From contig JAJTFJ010000010.1 of the NCBI GenBank assembly GCA_021298435.1, positions 93,916 through 157,915 on the forward strand: a DNA stretch of 64,000 nt, read 5' to 3'. This document shows positions 17,029 to 26,113 of the stretch, in pieces. The position numbers and the translations under genes were made by a program. The notes under the pieces are model-generated. The model was not told the DNA's origin and did no database searches. It was given only the letters and a program-made list of their open reading frames with translations. The number at the start of each line of letters is the position of its first letter. The stretch's first letter is position 1. Source of the stretch: Ilumatobacteraceae bacterium (lineage in GTDB: Bacteria; Actinomycetota; Acidimicrobiia; Acidimicrobiales; Ilumatobacteraceae).

Positions 17029-18222
17029 TCACACGCCCCGCGGGGACACTCGCATCGTGAAGGACTTGACGGCGCGAGCAAAAATATTGGCCTCAACATC
17101 GGGTTCTGTGACCACTTCTAAATGCATTGCCTTTTGAGACAATTCACGAAAAACACTCGTTAGAACAAGACGGGCAAGATTTGCACCAACACACAAGTGA
17201 GTACCGAACCCAAATGAAAGATGAGGGTTCGGATGACGGCGAATGTCGAAAGTGAAGGGATCAGCAAACACCGACTCATCGTGATTTGCTGACGGATACA
17301 ACATCACAAATCTGTCACCGGCTTTCACTGGCTGACCACCCACAACATCATCAAATAGCGCCATGCGGAACATGTTGTTCAACGGTGACACCCAACGCAG
17401 AACTTCTTCAACAGCACTGTCAATCAAAGTTGGATCATTTGCCAACATCTCCCATTGCTCGGGCTGGCGACAGAACTCCCGCAAGCCGTGAGAGATTGCA
17501 GTCCGCGTGGTCTCAGCACCACCTGCGATGAACAGCCCCACTTCGTGCACGATGGACTCAGGCGGCAATCGTTCTCCATCAATTTCACTATTCACCCAGA
17601 TGGACATGAAGTCACTGCGAGGGCACGTTGCCACTTCTCCCATGATGGGCATCATCGCGCCGATGAATTCCCGATTCGCTTCGATGAACTCGCCCATCAC
17701 CGCTTCGTCACGCTCACGCATATCGGTGCGCATCAAACGCTCGCTCCACGACTTCAGTTGTGGCCACATTTCTTCAGGGAAACCCAACAACCGAGACGTC
17801 AATCGAGCAGGCAGTTGACCGGCCAACATCTCTACAACTTCGAACTCGCCTTTTTCAACAGCTTCAGAAATCAGTTCAGCAACGAGCGCCTCAATTTCCT
17901 GCGTTCGTTCCGCAACAGCGGAACGAGTGAGTTGGGGCTGCACCAACATGCGTTGCTGGCGATGACGCGGGTCATCTTGCGCAATCATGTTGCTCTCATC
18001 CATTGAGATATTCGCCCGATACACGCCCTTTGAGGAGAAGACTGAAGAGCGACGTTCAACGTCCATCACGTCGGCATGACGAGTCAGACCCCACAAACCA
18101 TTCTTCTCATCGCGATACACAGGCTCGTTGGCGCGCATCCACGCCCACACATCATGAGGGTTCGATTGATACAGATTTGGATCCAACAAGTCAACGACAA
18201 GTCGTTCAGTTGATGCGCTCAT
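17029..18222 (-). CDS. Cytochrome P450
   Basis: 397 residues, soluble bacterial type. The I-helix oxygen-activation motif is GGAETTR near residue 233 (the usual acidic-Thr pair as ETT), the ExxR motif is EVLR near 273 and the heme loop FGFGTHLCVG has the cysteine ligand at 344. General resemblance is to actinobacterial steroid/fatty-acid P450s such as the CYP125/CYP142 groups, but the family number cannot be assigned by eye. A GGGAGGGTGAG ribosome-binding region precedes the ATG. It starts three bases after the acyl-CoA dehydrogenase stop and is co-transcribed with it, which supports oxidation of a lipid or sterol side chain. Confidence 0.93.
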   Translation of the reverse strand: MSASTERLVVDLLDPNLYQSNPHDVWAWMRANEPVYRDEKNGLWGLTRHADVMDVERRSSVFSSKGVYRANISMDESNMIAQDDPRHRQQRMLVQPQLTRSAVAERTQEIEALVAELISEAVEKGEFEVVEMLAGQLPARLTSRLLGFPEEMWPQLKSWSERLMRTDMRERDEAVMGEFIEANREFIGAMMPIMGEVATCPRSDFMSIWVNSEIDGERLPPESIVHEVGLFIAGGAETTRTAISHGLREFCRQPEQWEMLANDPTLIDSAVEEVLRWVSPLNNMFRMALFDDVVGGQPVKAGDRFVMLYPSANHDESVFADPFTFDIRRHPNPHLSFGFGTHLCVGANLARLVLTSVFRELSQKAMHLEVVTEPDVEANIFARAVKSFTMRVSPRGV

Positions 18223-18225
18223 GAC

Positions 18226-19395
18226 TCACCCTCCCCTTCGAGTGTCAGCCCACGATAAACCTTTTTCAGGGTCGGGCTCCACAGGGAGGCCAAGGACTCT
18301 TTCTCCCAGAATGTTGCGCTGCACTTCGCCTGTGCCACCGCCAATAGTGAGCGCCTTGGAAAACATGTAGCCGCTGTACCAACTCTTCGAACGAATTGTT
18401 TTTCCGGTCTTTGCATCTGGTTCGCCGATGATCATCGCATCGGCACCGATGATGTCGCGGGCAATCTCCATCGCACGCTGACCATGTTCATCCGCCATGA
18501 TCTTTCGAATACTTGCTTCAGGCCCTGGTTGCTCTCCACGCAATCGCGCCGTGAGAGTTCGCATCCGAATGATCTCAATCACCGTGTGCTCGATGTACAG
18601 CTTCGCGAGTCGCTGGCGCATTGCCGCACTATGGGGACCCAACTTCTTTGCTTCTTCAATGATGTCTAAAGCAGTGGACCCTGCTCCCCACAACACACCA
18701 CCAGTAGAGAGCGACACTCTCTCGTTCCCCAATGTCACCTTTGCGAGTCGCCACCCATCGTTGACATCACCCACGACATTCTCATGCGGTATTCGAACAT
18801 CTGTGAAGAACACTTCGTTGAAGCTCTCGGCACCAGCAATGTTCTTGATAGTGCGGATTTCAATTCCTGGAGAATCCATCGGGCAAATGAAATATGTAAT
18901 TCCTTTGTGCTTTGGTGCGTCAGGATCAGTGCGAGCAATCAAGATTCCAAACTTTGAATAGTGCGCACCTGTAGTCCACACCTTCTGGCCGTTGACGACC
19001 CATTCATCACCATCACGCACGGCACGAGTGGAAAGACCTGCGAGATCACTGCCTGCACCGGGCTCGGAGAACAATTGGCACCACACTTCTTCGGCAGCCA
19101 ATGCTGGAAGCACGTACCGATCCTTTTGTTCCTGTGTTCCCGCAAAAATGATTGTGGGTGCAGCCCAACCAATTCCGATTTGATTCGAAGGCCTCTTCAC
19201 CCCAGCACGAGCAAACTCGTCATCAATGATGATTTGCTGAACAGGGTCAGCACCGAGGCCATACGGCGGCGGCCAATGCGGCGCCACATACCCCGATTCT
19301 GCGCATTCACGAGGAGAGGGGTTCGGATGATTCGCAATCCACTCCCGCACGACCAAACGACGAGGGTCATCATCTGGCGGGAGAAGTTCGTCCAT
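18226..19395 (-). CDS. Acyl-CoA dehydrogenase
   Basis: 389 residues. FAD/substrate motifs are WCQLFSEPGAGSDLAGL near residue 122 and VNGQKVWTTGAHYSKFG, followed by FNEVFFTDVRIP; the C-terminal signature is GGGTGEVQRNILGERVLGLP. It introduces the first double bond in beta-oxidation, using FAD and passing electrons to ETF. The start at 19395 (MDELLPPDD) is chosen because TACTCT sits six bases before it; a start at 19434 would overlap the divergent SDR start. It forms an operon with the P450. The other dehydrogenase, at 20329, is read from the divergent operon; pairs like this often form mixed tetramers in steroid catabolism (inference). Confidence 0.92.
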   Translation of the reverse strand: MDELLPPDDDPRRLVVREWIANHPNPSPRECAESGYVAPHWPPPYGLGADPVQQIIIDDEFARAGVKRPSNQIGIGWAAPTIIFAGTQEQKDRYVLPALAAEEVWCQLFSEPGAGSDLAGLSTRAVRDGDEWVVNGQKVWTTGAHYSKFGILIARTDPDAPKHKGITYFICPMDSPGIEIRTIKNIAGAESFNEVFFTDVRIPHENVVGDVNDGWRLAKVTLGNERVSLSTGGVLWGAGSTALDIIEEAKKLGPHSAAMRQRLAKLYIEHTVIEIIRMRTLTARLRGEQPGPEASIRKIMADEHGQRAMEIARDIIGADAMIIGEPDAKTGKTIRSKSWYSGYMFSKALTIGGGTGEVQRNILGERVLGLPVEPDPEKGLSWADTRRGG

Positions 19396-19401
19396 GTGGT
19401 C

Positions 19402-19407
19402 AGAGTA
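19402..19407 (-). promoter_or_regulatory. Predicted -10 for the dehydrogenase-P450 operon
   Basis: TACTCT, six bases, then ATG at 19395. It shares a 37-base intergenic space with the divergent promoter at 19420. Confidence 0.6.
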
Positions 19408-19419
19408 GGCGCTCGGGGC

Positions 19420-19425
19420 TACGGT
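19420..19425 (+). promoter_or_regulatory. Predicted -10 for the SDR-dehydrogenase operon
   Basis: TACGGT, seven bases, then ATG at 19433. Its upstream recognition region must overlap the neighbouring promoter and the start of the opposite gene, so the two divergent operons probably share control. Confidence 0.6.
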
Positions 19426-19432
19426 AAAAGCC

Positions 19433-20326
19433 ATGAGTAAGTTGACATATGACGGAAAAGTTGCAGTAATCACAGGTGCAGGTGGCGGTCTCGGCCGACA
19501 GCATGCACTCCTTCTCGCATCACGCGGTGCATTGGTGGTCGTGAACGACCTCGGTGGCGCAGTTGACGGTGCAGGTGCAGACGCCAGTGCTGCCCAGAAG
19601 GTCGTTGATGAGATCCGCGCTGCAGGTGGCGAAGCAGTCGCCAACCACGACAGCGTTTCTACCCCCGAAGGTGGCGAAGGAATCATTCAGACTGCTGTCG
19701 ACGCATACGGTCGCGTCGACATCGTCATTAACAACGCAGGCATCTTGCGCGACAAGACCTTCCACAACATGACACCTGATCTTGTAGACCCAGTGATTGA
19801 CGTGCACCTCAAGGGCGCATTCAACGTGACACGCCCCGCATGGATTCGCATGCGTGAGCAGGGATACGGACGCATCGTCTCCACATCGTCCGCTGCTGGC
19901 ATCTTCGGCAACTTCGGCCAGGCCAACTACGGCGCAGCAAAAATGGGTCTTGTTGGCTTCTCTCGCGTTCTCGCGGCAGAAGGCGCAAAGTACAACATCA
20001 AGGCAAACGTGATTGCACCTCTCGCACTCACCCGTATGACCGAGAACCTCATGGGTGCAATTGGCGACAAGCTTGACCCAGCACTTGTGACACCAATCGT
20101 TGCGTGGCTCTCACATGAAGATTGCGATGTCACCGGCGAGATTTACTCCGTTGGTGGTGGTCGTGTTGCACGAGTGTTCATCGGCGAGACACAGGGCTAC
20201 TACAAGCCAGGCATCTCTCTCGAAGACATCCGCGACAACTGGGAACAGATTCGCAACACAGACGGCTACGTCATTCCGGCCAACCTCCCAGAGGAAACGG
20301 CCATGTTCTTCAACGCACTGAAGTAG
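19433..20326 (+). CDS. MFE-2-type 3-hydroxyacyl-CoA dehydrogenase (SDR)
   Basis: 297 residues. TGAGGGLG near 14, VVVNDLGGAVDG, NNAG near 100, catalytic Ser in STSSAAG and YGAAK define a classical SDR of the 17-beta-HSD4 type, paralogous to the gene at 5205. It likely oxidises a 3-hydroxyacyl-CoA or a hydroxysteroid-like group. The extension after residue 240 (YSVGGGRVARVFIGETQGYY) matches the dehydrogenase part of MFE-2 rather than simple FabG enzymes. No MaoC partner is next to it; a second acyl-CoA dehydrogenase follows two bases later. Confidence 0.92.
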   Translation: MSKLTYDGKVAVITGAGGGLGRQHALLLASRGALVVVNDLGGAVDGAGADASAAQKVVDEIRAAGGEAVANHDSVSTPEGGEGIIQTAVDAYGRVDIVINNAGILRDKTFHNMTPDLVDPVIDVHLKGAFNVTRPAWIRMREQGYGRIVSTSSAAGIFGNFGQANYGAAKMGLVGFSRVLAAEGAKYNIKANVIAPLALTRMTENLMGAIGDKLDPALVTPIVAWLSHEDCDVTGEIYSVGGGRVARVFIGETQGYYKPGISLEDIRDNWEQIRNTDGYVIPANLPEETAMFFNALK

Positions 20327-20328
20327 CA

Positions 20329-21441
20329 ATGGAACACGAGTCGGTTGACTACTTTCGTGATCGCGCGGCGGCATGGTTGACGGCTAATCGTCAGCATGCA
20401 CCGCGTGACTACGGAGCGATTTGTCCACCTGACTTGATTAATGAAGGCGCTAGTTGGCAACGACTAATTTTTGATGCGGGATTTGCAGGCATCCATTGGC
20501 CCGTCGAGCATGGCGGTCAAGGACTCTCCCCCGCACATCACGGCGCATGGGTAGAGGAATGTGCCAAAGCTGGTGTTCCCCCTGTTCTCAACATGGTGGG
20601 TCTTGTTCTTGCTGGCGGTGCTGTGATGGCATTCGGTAGCGAAGAACAAAAGAGTCAACATCTTCTCTCCACATTGAATGCAGATCATGTCTGGTGTCAG
20701 TTGTTCTCTGAACCCGGCGCAGGCAGCGACCTTGGTTCACTCAGCACGAAGGCAGAACGTGACGGAGACCGATACATCATCAACGGGCAGAAAGTGTGGT
20801 GCAGTGGAGGGCGTTGCAGCAATTGGGGAATTCTCATGGCACGCACTAATCCCGATGCACCAAAGCATGAAGGCATTTCTTTCTTTCTTGTTCCGATGAA
20901 TCTTCCGGGCATTGAAGTTGTTCCACTTCGTCAGATGACGGGTGAATCTGAATTTGACGAAGTGTTCTTTACTGATGTGGAACTTCCTGCCGAATATCTC
21001 ATCGGGCCGCTACATGGCGGATGGGGCGTTGGTATGGCAGTTCTCACGAATGAACGTGGCCATATTGGCGCAAGTGTCATCTCACTAGAGCGGCGCCTGG
21101 AATCCATGTCAGCACTTGGTCGGGGGCATGGACTAAATCCTTCACAACGCGATGAGTTAGTCACTCTCTTGTCCACTGGCATTGCATATAAAGCAATGGC
21201 ACAAACACAAGGCCCGATCGCATCGACAGCATCATCGCTGATGAAGTTGGGCATCACAGAAATGATGTTTGGTGTTTCTATGTTGCGCGGCAACATCTCT
21301 GGCGCCGATGCAATGCTGGAAGGCCCCGACTCCGTTGGCATGACAAGCGCACCGGGCGGACGCATTGCGGGTGGAAGTAGTCAAGTGCAACGCAACATCA
21401 TTGGCGAACGACTTCTTGGTTTACCAAGAGAGCCAAAGTAA
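20329..21441 (+). CDS. Acyl-CoA dehydrogenase
   Basis: 370 residues. WCQLFSEPGAGSDLGSLSTKA near 121 and the C-terminal GSSQVQRNIIGERLLGLP identify the family; VNGQ appears as INGQKVWCSGG. It is shorter and more divergent in its C-terminal helical domain than the dehydrogenase at 18226, which fits the idea that it could be the second chain of a heteromeric FadE-type enzyme (inference). The ATG at 20329 comes two bases after the SDR stop; the open frame extends further upstream only as a shadow of the SDR gene. Confidence 0.9.
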   Translation: MEHESVDYFRDRAAAWLTANRQHAPRDYGAICPPDLINEGASWQRLIFDAGFAGIHWPVEHGGQGLSPAHHGAWVEECAKAGVPPVLNMVGLVLAGGAVMAFGSEEQKSQHLLSTLNADHVWCQLFSEPGAGSDLGSLSTKAERDGDRYIINGQKVWCSGGRCSNWGILMARTNPDAPKHEGISFFLVPMNLPGIEVVPLRQMTGESEFDEVFFTDVELPAEYLIGPLHGGWGVGMAVLTNERGHIGASVISLERRLESMSALGRGHGLNPSQRDELVTLLSTGIAYKAMAQTQGPIASTASSLMKLGITEMMFGVSMLRGNISGADAMLEGPDSVGMTSAPGGRIAGGSSQVQRNIIGERLLGLPREPK

Positions 21442-21451
21442 GGGCACAGAA

Positions 21452-22327
21452 ATGACACAGAACATCGCTTGCAATGATGCCGATCTGATTCCATCCATCG
21501 ATGGCGTCACGATTGCAATGCATGACTTCGGAGGCCAGGGCTCCCCTGTTCTTCTCTCTCATGCCACTGGCTTCCACGCACATTGCTGGGAACCAATGGC
21601 TCAGATTCTTTCTGCCAGCCATCACGTCATGGGTTTCGATCATCGTGGATACGGCGATGCAGAAACAGTTAACCCCGCCACCATCGAGTGGCAGCAATAT
21701 GGCAACGATGCTCTCGCGGCCGCGCGTCATCTCTCTGCACAACATGGCGGGCAACCCATCGTTGGCGTCGGCCATTCAATGGGCGGAGCTTCGCTTTTGA
21801 TGGCGGCGTTGCGAGAACCCGAATTGTTCTCTGCACTCTTCGTGTTTGAACCCATTGTCTTTCCCCCGACTCCTGAGGATGAGGATCGGCCATCGAGCCC
21901 ACTTGCAGGTGGAGCGCGAAAGCGCCGTTCCACGTTTCCCACCTTTGAAGCAGCGCTTGAAAACTTCACTGCAAAGCCACCCATGGCTTCATTTCACCCT
22001 CTCGCTCGCGAGGCGTATGTTCGTCATGGCTTTAAGCCAAACGCAAATGGTGAAGTGGAGCTGAAGTGTTTACCCGAGCATGAAGCACGCACCTATGAAA
22101 CCGGTGGCACTCACAGCACGTGGGGAGATCTTGCAAACATCTCAACTCGCGTGTGGGTTCTTGCCGGTGCACCTGCACCATTCCAACCGTCATCTATTGC
22201 AATCAAAGTTTCAGAGAACATTTCTGGCTCTACCTATGTGCAATTCGATGAGATGGGCCACTTCGGACCACTTGAACATCCCGCACAGATTGCATCCCTC
22301 GTCGAAAACACCATTGCGACTCTTTGA
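21452..22327 (+). CDS. Alpha/beta hydrolase
   Basis: 291 residues. VLLSHATGFHAHCWEPM (oxyanion region), FDHRGYGD, nucleophile elbow GHSMGG near residue 107 and a C-terminal MGHFGPLEHP with the catalytic His. It may release a CoA- or ester-bound product in the surrounding degradation cluster. The ATG at 21452 follows TAAGGG at a normal distance; the stop TGA overlaps the next ATG by one base, so it is coupled to the PAP2 gene. Confidence 0.88.
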   Translation: MTQNIACNDADLIPSIDGVTIAMHDFGGQGSPVLLSHATGFHAHCWEPMAQILSASHHVMGFDHRGYGDAETVNPATIEWQQYGNDALAAARHLSAQHGGQPIVGVGHSMGGASLLMAALREPELFSALFVFEPIVFPPTPEDEDRPSSPLAGGARKRRSTFPTFEAALENFTAKPPMASFHPLAREAYVRHGFKPNANGEVELKCLPEHEARTYETGGTHSTWGDLANISTRVWVLAGAPAPFQPSSIAIKVSENISGSTYVQFDEMGHFGPLEHPAQIASLVENTIATL

Positions 22328-22848
22328 TGACATCGTTTGACTCTGCGGCTGACCGCATCCTTGAACCTCTTCGCAATAACAAAGCGTCAGTTGCACTTTT
22401 CGGCTTCGCCAGCACGATCGGTGACTTCAGCATCGTCTGGCACATCGTCGGACTCATTCGCTCCATCGGATCAAGTGAACGATTTCAGCAAGCACTCGCA
22501 CTTTCCATTGCGCTCGGCATTGAGAGCCTGATTGTGAATCAAGGGATTAAACGGCTCTTTCGTCGTGAGCGTCCCACAACTTCAGGTGATGAACGTTTTG
22601 AAGTGCGCACTCCAAGTACATCAAGTTTTCCGAGCGGCCATGCATCGTCAGCAACATTCGCAGCGATCATTCTCACTTCATTTACAGGTTTCCCATTAGC
22701 AATTCTTTGGTCCATCATTGCCCTCGTGGTTGCTCTTAGCCGTGTTGTGGTTCGTATTCACCACTTGTCTGACATTGTTGGTGGTATCGCAACAGGTGCC
22801 GTACTTGGGGCAATTGCGCTCCCCATCATCACAACTGTTGTTGCATAG
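22327..22848 (+). CDS. PAP2-family membrane phosphatase
   Basis: 173 residues with four to five membrane helices. All three phosphatase motifs are present: KRLFRRERP near 60, PSGHASS near 94 and SRVVVRIHHLSD near 138. Members dephosphorylate lipid phosphates such as phosphatidate or undecaprenyl diphosphate; with a WS/DGAT gene just downstream, a role in making diacylglycerol for storage lipid is plausible but not shown. It overlaps the hydrolase stop by one base. Confidence 0.9.
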   Translation: MTSFDSAADRILEPLRNNKASVALFGFASTIGDFSIVWHIVGLIRSIGSSERFQQALALSIALGIESLIVNQGIKRLFRRERPTTSGDERFEVRTPSTSSFPSGHASSATFAAIILTSFTGFPLAILWSIIALVVALSRVVVRIHHLSDIVGGIATGAVLGAIALPIITTVVA

Positions 22849-22895
22849 TTCTCCTGCTAGGGAATAGGCACAATGCACCGTAGGTTGACTTTCGT

Positions 22896-23495
22896 ATGAC
22901 ACGTTCGTTTGGCCTCACCTTTGATTATCGCTGCCCATTCGCGCGACTCGTCCATGACCACGTAGTGGAAGGCCTTCGTGCCGGGGCAGATTGGAATGTC
23001 ACATTTCTTCCTTTCTGCTTGGGGCAAGCACATGTCGAAGAAGGACAGCAAGACATGTGGGAAACACCCGAGCGCGATAGTGGCCTCCTCACGTTGCAAT
23101 TGGCTATCTCGCTTCGCGATCAACAGAACTCTGCCTTTCTCGATTACCACCAAGCAATGTTCAACTATCGACACGTGAACGGCGGATCTCTCCATGACCG
23201 TGCTCGCATTACCGAGATCATTGAATCTGCAGGTGGCGATGCGCCCAAGGCATTCGCTGACGTTGAGTCCGGCCGCACACTGGACGTCGTTCGCGACGAA
23301 CACACCAGGTACGTGAGATCCCACCAAGTGTGGGGAACGCCCACTTTTATCGTCGATGACAAGGCCGTTTTCGTTCGCCTCCTCGACCATGCCCACGGTG
23401 ATACCGCAGCTGCCCGTCGCACCATTGACCGCATTTTGGACGATATTGACTGGCCCATCCTGAACGAGTTCAAGCACACCAGCGTCCCCATGTAG
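22896..23495 (+). CDS. DsbA-fold oxidoreductase/isomerase-like protein
   Basis: 199 residues, cytoplasmic. The thioredoxin-fold start FGLTFDYRCPFAR has a single cysteine in CPFA, so it lacks the CxxC of a disulfide oxidase; WGTPTFIV supplies the cis-Pro loop. The helical insert resembles 2-hydroxychromene-2-carboxylate isomerases and FrnE-like proteins. The real reaction is unknown. TAGGTT lies nine bases before the ATG, a slightly longer spacing than the leaderless set. Confidence 0.8.
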   Translation: MTRSFGLTFDYRCPFARLVHDHVVEGLRAGADWNVTFLPFCLGQAHVEEGQQDMWETPERDSGLLTLQLAISLRDQQNSAFLDYHQAMFNYRHVNGGSLHDRARITEIIESAGGDAPKAFADVESGRTLDVVRDEHTRYVRSHQVWGTPTFIVDDKAVFVRLLDHAHGDTAAARRTIDRILDDIDWPILNEFKHTSVPM

Positions 23496-23501
23496 TCCTT
23501 G

Positions 23502-23507
23502 TAGGTT
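23502..23507 (+). promoter_or_regulatory. Predicted -10 element, leaderless start at 23514
   Basis: TAGGTT, six bases, then ATG. It supports the first ATG (23514) over the internal one at MSDTES. Confidence 0.6.
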
Positions 23508-23513
23508 GGTCAG

Positions 23514-24980
23514 ATGGCCGACCACGAAAAGAGGATGAGCGATACCGAGTCATTGATGTGGCGTCTTGAAAAGGACCCGCATCTCGCTTCGACGTTCGCC
23601 AACATCACGATCCTTGATCGTCCACCAAATATGGACCTCATGTATGCGCGTATGGAACGCACATCTCTTCTCTTCCCACGTTTACGTCGTCGCGTTCTTC
23701 CTGCGCCAGGAAACCTAGGCAACCCCACATGGGTTGACGACCCATCGTTTGACATTCGTTATCACGTTCGCCACATTTCTCTTTCCGAGCCAGGCGACAT
23801 GCGTCAGCTTCTTGATCTCGTGACATTGCTCGTTGCAGATCCGTTTGATCGCTCACGACCTCTGTGGCACTTCATCATTGTTGATGGCCTGAGCGGTGGA
23901 CGCAGCGCACTTGTTCAAAAACTGCATCACACGGTGACCGATGGTCAAGGAGGGGTTGAACTCTCCATGCACTATCTCGACTTACAACGAGAGCCCGGTC
24001 CGCTTCCCGCACTCGATCCAGCAATCGTGAATGCTGCAACAGATATCTCATCTCCCGATGCCACAGAAGCATTGCGCGGAGCCATGACCGACAGTTTGCG
24101 TTTGCCACTCTCCGTTTTACGACAAGTGCGCGATGTGCTTGCTGACCCATCACTCATCGGAACAATTGGCTCATCAACATCAGCCACCATCAAGGGACTC
24201 ATTGCACAGTTGAATGAAACAGATGCAGCACGCTCCCCGCTCTGGACGTCACGGTCACTGCGTCGCCGACTTGAAACAACTCGCATCAGCTACCACGACA
24301 TGCGCGGCGCAGCAAAAGCAATGAATGGCACACTGAACACTGCCTTCGTCACCGCCGCTGCTCATGCTGCCGGCAAATACCACCAGCAGCTTGGTGCACC
24401 TGTTGAATCACTGCGGGCATCAATGGCAATCAGCACGCGCACGGAAGGCAGCGGAACAAATGCCTTCACATTGGCTCGCATGTTGGTTCCTACCTCCGAG
24501 ATGCCACTGCCCGAGCGTTTCGCTGCCGTCAATGAGATACTCGCGGCCGCACGCGAAGGCTCTGCGTCAGGATCGCTCGAAGCAATCGCCACAGTGTCCA
24601 CTGTCATCCCCACATCTGTCGTCACACGCCTTGCACGAGCGCAATCGGAGACAGTCGACTTCGCCACTTCAAATGTTCGCGGTGCAGGGGTGCCCTTGTA
24701 TGTGGCCGGCTCAAAACTCTTAGAGAACTACCCCGTTGGCCCACTGGGTGGAGTTGCATTCAACGTCACGCTGATGTCGTATATGGGAAGCCTTGATGTC
24801 GGCATCAATATCGACGAGGCCGCAGTCGAAAGCCCAGCATTGTTGCGTGACTCTCTGGTGGAGTCATTGCGAGAGATGAGTTCGTATGCGCCAATGCGCA
24901 CAGATAACGCTGCATCACCCCTACCGGGCGATGCAGCAACCCAGCCGACTAAACGTCGGTGGTGGCAGCGCTCGCGCTAA
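23514..24980 (+). CDS. Wax ester synthase/diacylglycerol acyltransferase (WS/DGAT)
   Basis: 488 residues. The catalytic motif HHTVTDG (HHxxxDG) is at residues 138-144, and the C-terminal NVRG...PLYVAGSKLLENYPVGPLGG region matches the PxxxxGP and NV signatures of the family. It joins acyl-CoA to diacylglycerol or a fatty alcohol, making storage triacylglycerol or wax ester at the membrane. The neighbouring phosphatase could provide diacylglycerol. A Pro/Thr-rich tail ends in KRRWWQRSR. The last 32 bases overlap a convergent small gene. Confidence 0.92.
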   Translation: MADHEKRMSDTESLMWRLEKDPHLASTFANITILDRPPNMDLMYARMERTSLLFPRLRRRVLPAPGNLGNPTWVDDPSFDIRYHVRHISLSEPGDMRQLLDLVTLLVADPFDRSRPLWHFIIVDGLSGGRSALVQKLHHTVTDGQGGVELSMHYLDLQREPGPLPALDPAIVNAATDISSPDATEALRGAMTDSLRLPLSVLRQVRDVLADPSLIGTIGSSTSATIKGLIAQLNETDAARSPLWTSRSLRRRLETTRISYHDMRGAAKAMNGTLNTAFVTAAAHAAGKYHQQLGAPVESLRASMAISTRTEGSGTNAFTLARMLVPTSEMPLPERFAAVNEILAAAREGSASGSLEAIATVSTVIPTSVVTRLARAQSETVDFATSNVRGAGVPLYVAGSKLLENYPVGPLGGVAFNVTLMSYMGSLDVGINIDEAAVESPALLRDSLVESLREMSSYAPMRTDNAASPLPGDAATQPTKRRWWQRSR

Positions 24981-25113
24981 GCAACGAGCGAAGGTCGAGG
25001 AGAAGATCTCCTACTTCGACTGCAGAGACAAGTTCGCGACGAAGCATTTCTGCCAACGCCTTGTCAATGACGGCGAGCGCTTCGGTAATGACCGGTTCGC
25101 GTGTTTCCATCAT
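24949..25113 (-). CDS. Small helical protein (54 aa)
   Basis: I do not recognise a named family. The sequence forms an almost continuous amphipathic helix pair (EPVITEALAVIDKALAEM, then EVGDLLLDLRSLL). A strong ribosome-binding site, GAGGAG, lies seven bases before a double ATG, and TACGAT further upstream (25175-25180) could be its -10, giving a leader of roughly 55 bases. It overlaps the 3' end of the WS/DGAT gene in antisense by 32 bases. The sequence reads like a small conserved actinobacterial regulatory or scaffold protein, but that is a guess. Confidence 0.72.
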   Translation of the reverse strand: MMETREPVITEALAVIDKALAEMLRRELVSAVEVGDLLLDLRSLLSASAATTDV

Positions 25114-25247
25114 GGTGAGCTCCTCTCGGTTACGGGTACGGAAACCAGAGGTACCGGTTCCGCCCGCTAACGACATCGTACAGATGAGGCGTGCCGATAG
25201 GTGGACACTCCGCTTTCTCGGATGAATGACCCCGGTGACCCTTGCCA

Positions 25248-25253
25248 TAAGGT
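25248..25253 (+). promoter_or_regulatory. Predicted -10 element, leaderless start at 25261
   Basis: TAAGGT, seven bases, then ATG. It fixes the SDR start at 25261 rather than 25201. Confidence 0.6.
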
Positions 25254-25260
25254 TCGTATT

Positions 25261-26076
25261 ATGAATTTTGAGGGGAAAACCACAGTTGTGACCGGTGCAG
25301 CCGGAGGGATCGGAGAAGCGCTTGCTCGCCGTTTCCATGCTGCCGGGGCACGAGTCGTCGTCGCTGACAGAGATGCAGCACGTCTTGAATCTGTTGCGGC
25401 TTCGTTGAATGCGATTCGTCCTGATTCTGCATTCGCTGTTGTCGCAGACATTGGTACCGAGGCCGGCAACATCGCACTCATCGATGCGGCTCGCAACAAA
25501 TTTGGTTTCATTCACCTCTTCTTTGCCAATGCCGGCGTCGCTCAGGGTCAATTCCTCGAGAACACTGATGAAGACACCTGGAACATGGTGATGAATATCA
25601 ACACTCATTCACATCGATGGGCAGCAAAACATCTCATCGGAGATTGGCTCGCTGCCGGCGAGGGCTATTTCTGCAGTACTGCTTCCGCTGCAGGACTTCT
25701 TTCGCAAATTGGCAGCGCCACATACAGCGTGAGCAAGCATGCCGCAGTTGCATTCGCAGAGTGGATGTCCATCACCTACGGCGATCGTGGTGTGCGTGTC
25801 ACTTGTTTGTGCCCACAGGGCGTCAATACCAACATGCTGAACCCTCCTGGGGCTGACGACGGCATCGATAAGCGCGGCGGCGATGTTGTCAAAGCATCCG
25901 GCGCAGTTCTCGAGCCAAGCGATGTGGCCGATGTTGTCTACAACACGATTGTTGAAGAAAAGTTCTTGGTGATGCCTCACGCAGAAGTGCATACATTCGA
26001 ACAGCGCAAGGTTGCCGATCGCGATCGTTGGCTTGCTGGTATGCGCAAGTTGCAGAACCGCATTTTCAACGGCTGA
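25261..26076 (+). CDS. Short-chain dehydrogenase/reductase
   Basis: 271 residues. TGAAGGIG near 12, the NAD(P)-binding VVVADRD, FANAG near 90, catalytic Ser in STASAAG and YSVSK near 157. The acidic D-R-D after strand 2 suggests NAD preference. Substrate is not clear; it is a classical SDR distinct from the MFE-2-type genes at 5205 and 19433. It is first in a two-gene unit with the uncharacterised gene at 26114, 37 bases downstream. Confidence 0.88.
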   Translation: MNFEGKTTVVTGAAGGIGEALARRFHAAGARVVVADRDAARLESVAASLNAIRPDSAFAVVADIGTEAGNIALIDAARNKFGFIHLFFANAGVAQGQFLENTDEDTWNMVMNINTHSHRWAAKHLIGDWLAAGEGYFCSTASAAGLLSQIGSATYSVSKHAAVAFAEWMSITYGDRGVRVTCLCPQGVNTNMLNPPGADDGIDKRGGDVVKASGAVLEPSDVADVVYNTIVEEKFLVMPHAEVHTFEQRKVADRDRWLAGMRKLQNRIFNG

Positions 26077-26113
26077 CCAAAAGCCACGCAATCACAATTC
26101 CGGGGGGAACAAC

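Noticed and set aside
19396..19686. Longer N-terminus for the acyl-CoA dehydrogenase
   Set aside because: It runs antisense through the SDR gene and has Pro/Ser-rich content typical of a shadow frame; the promoter fits 19395.
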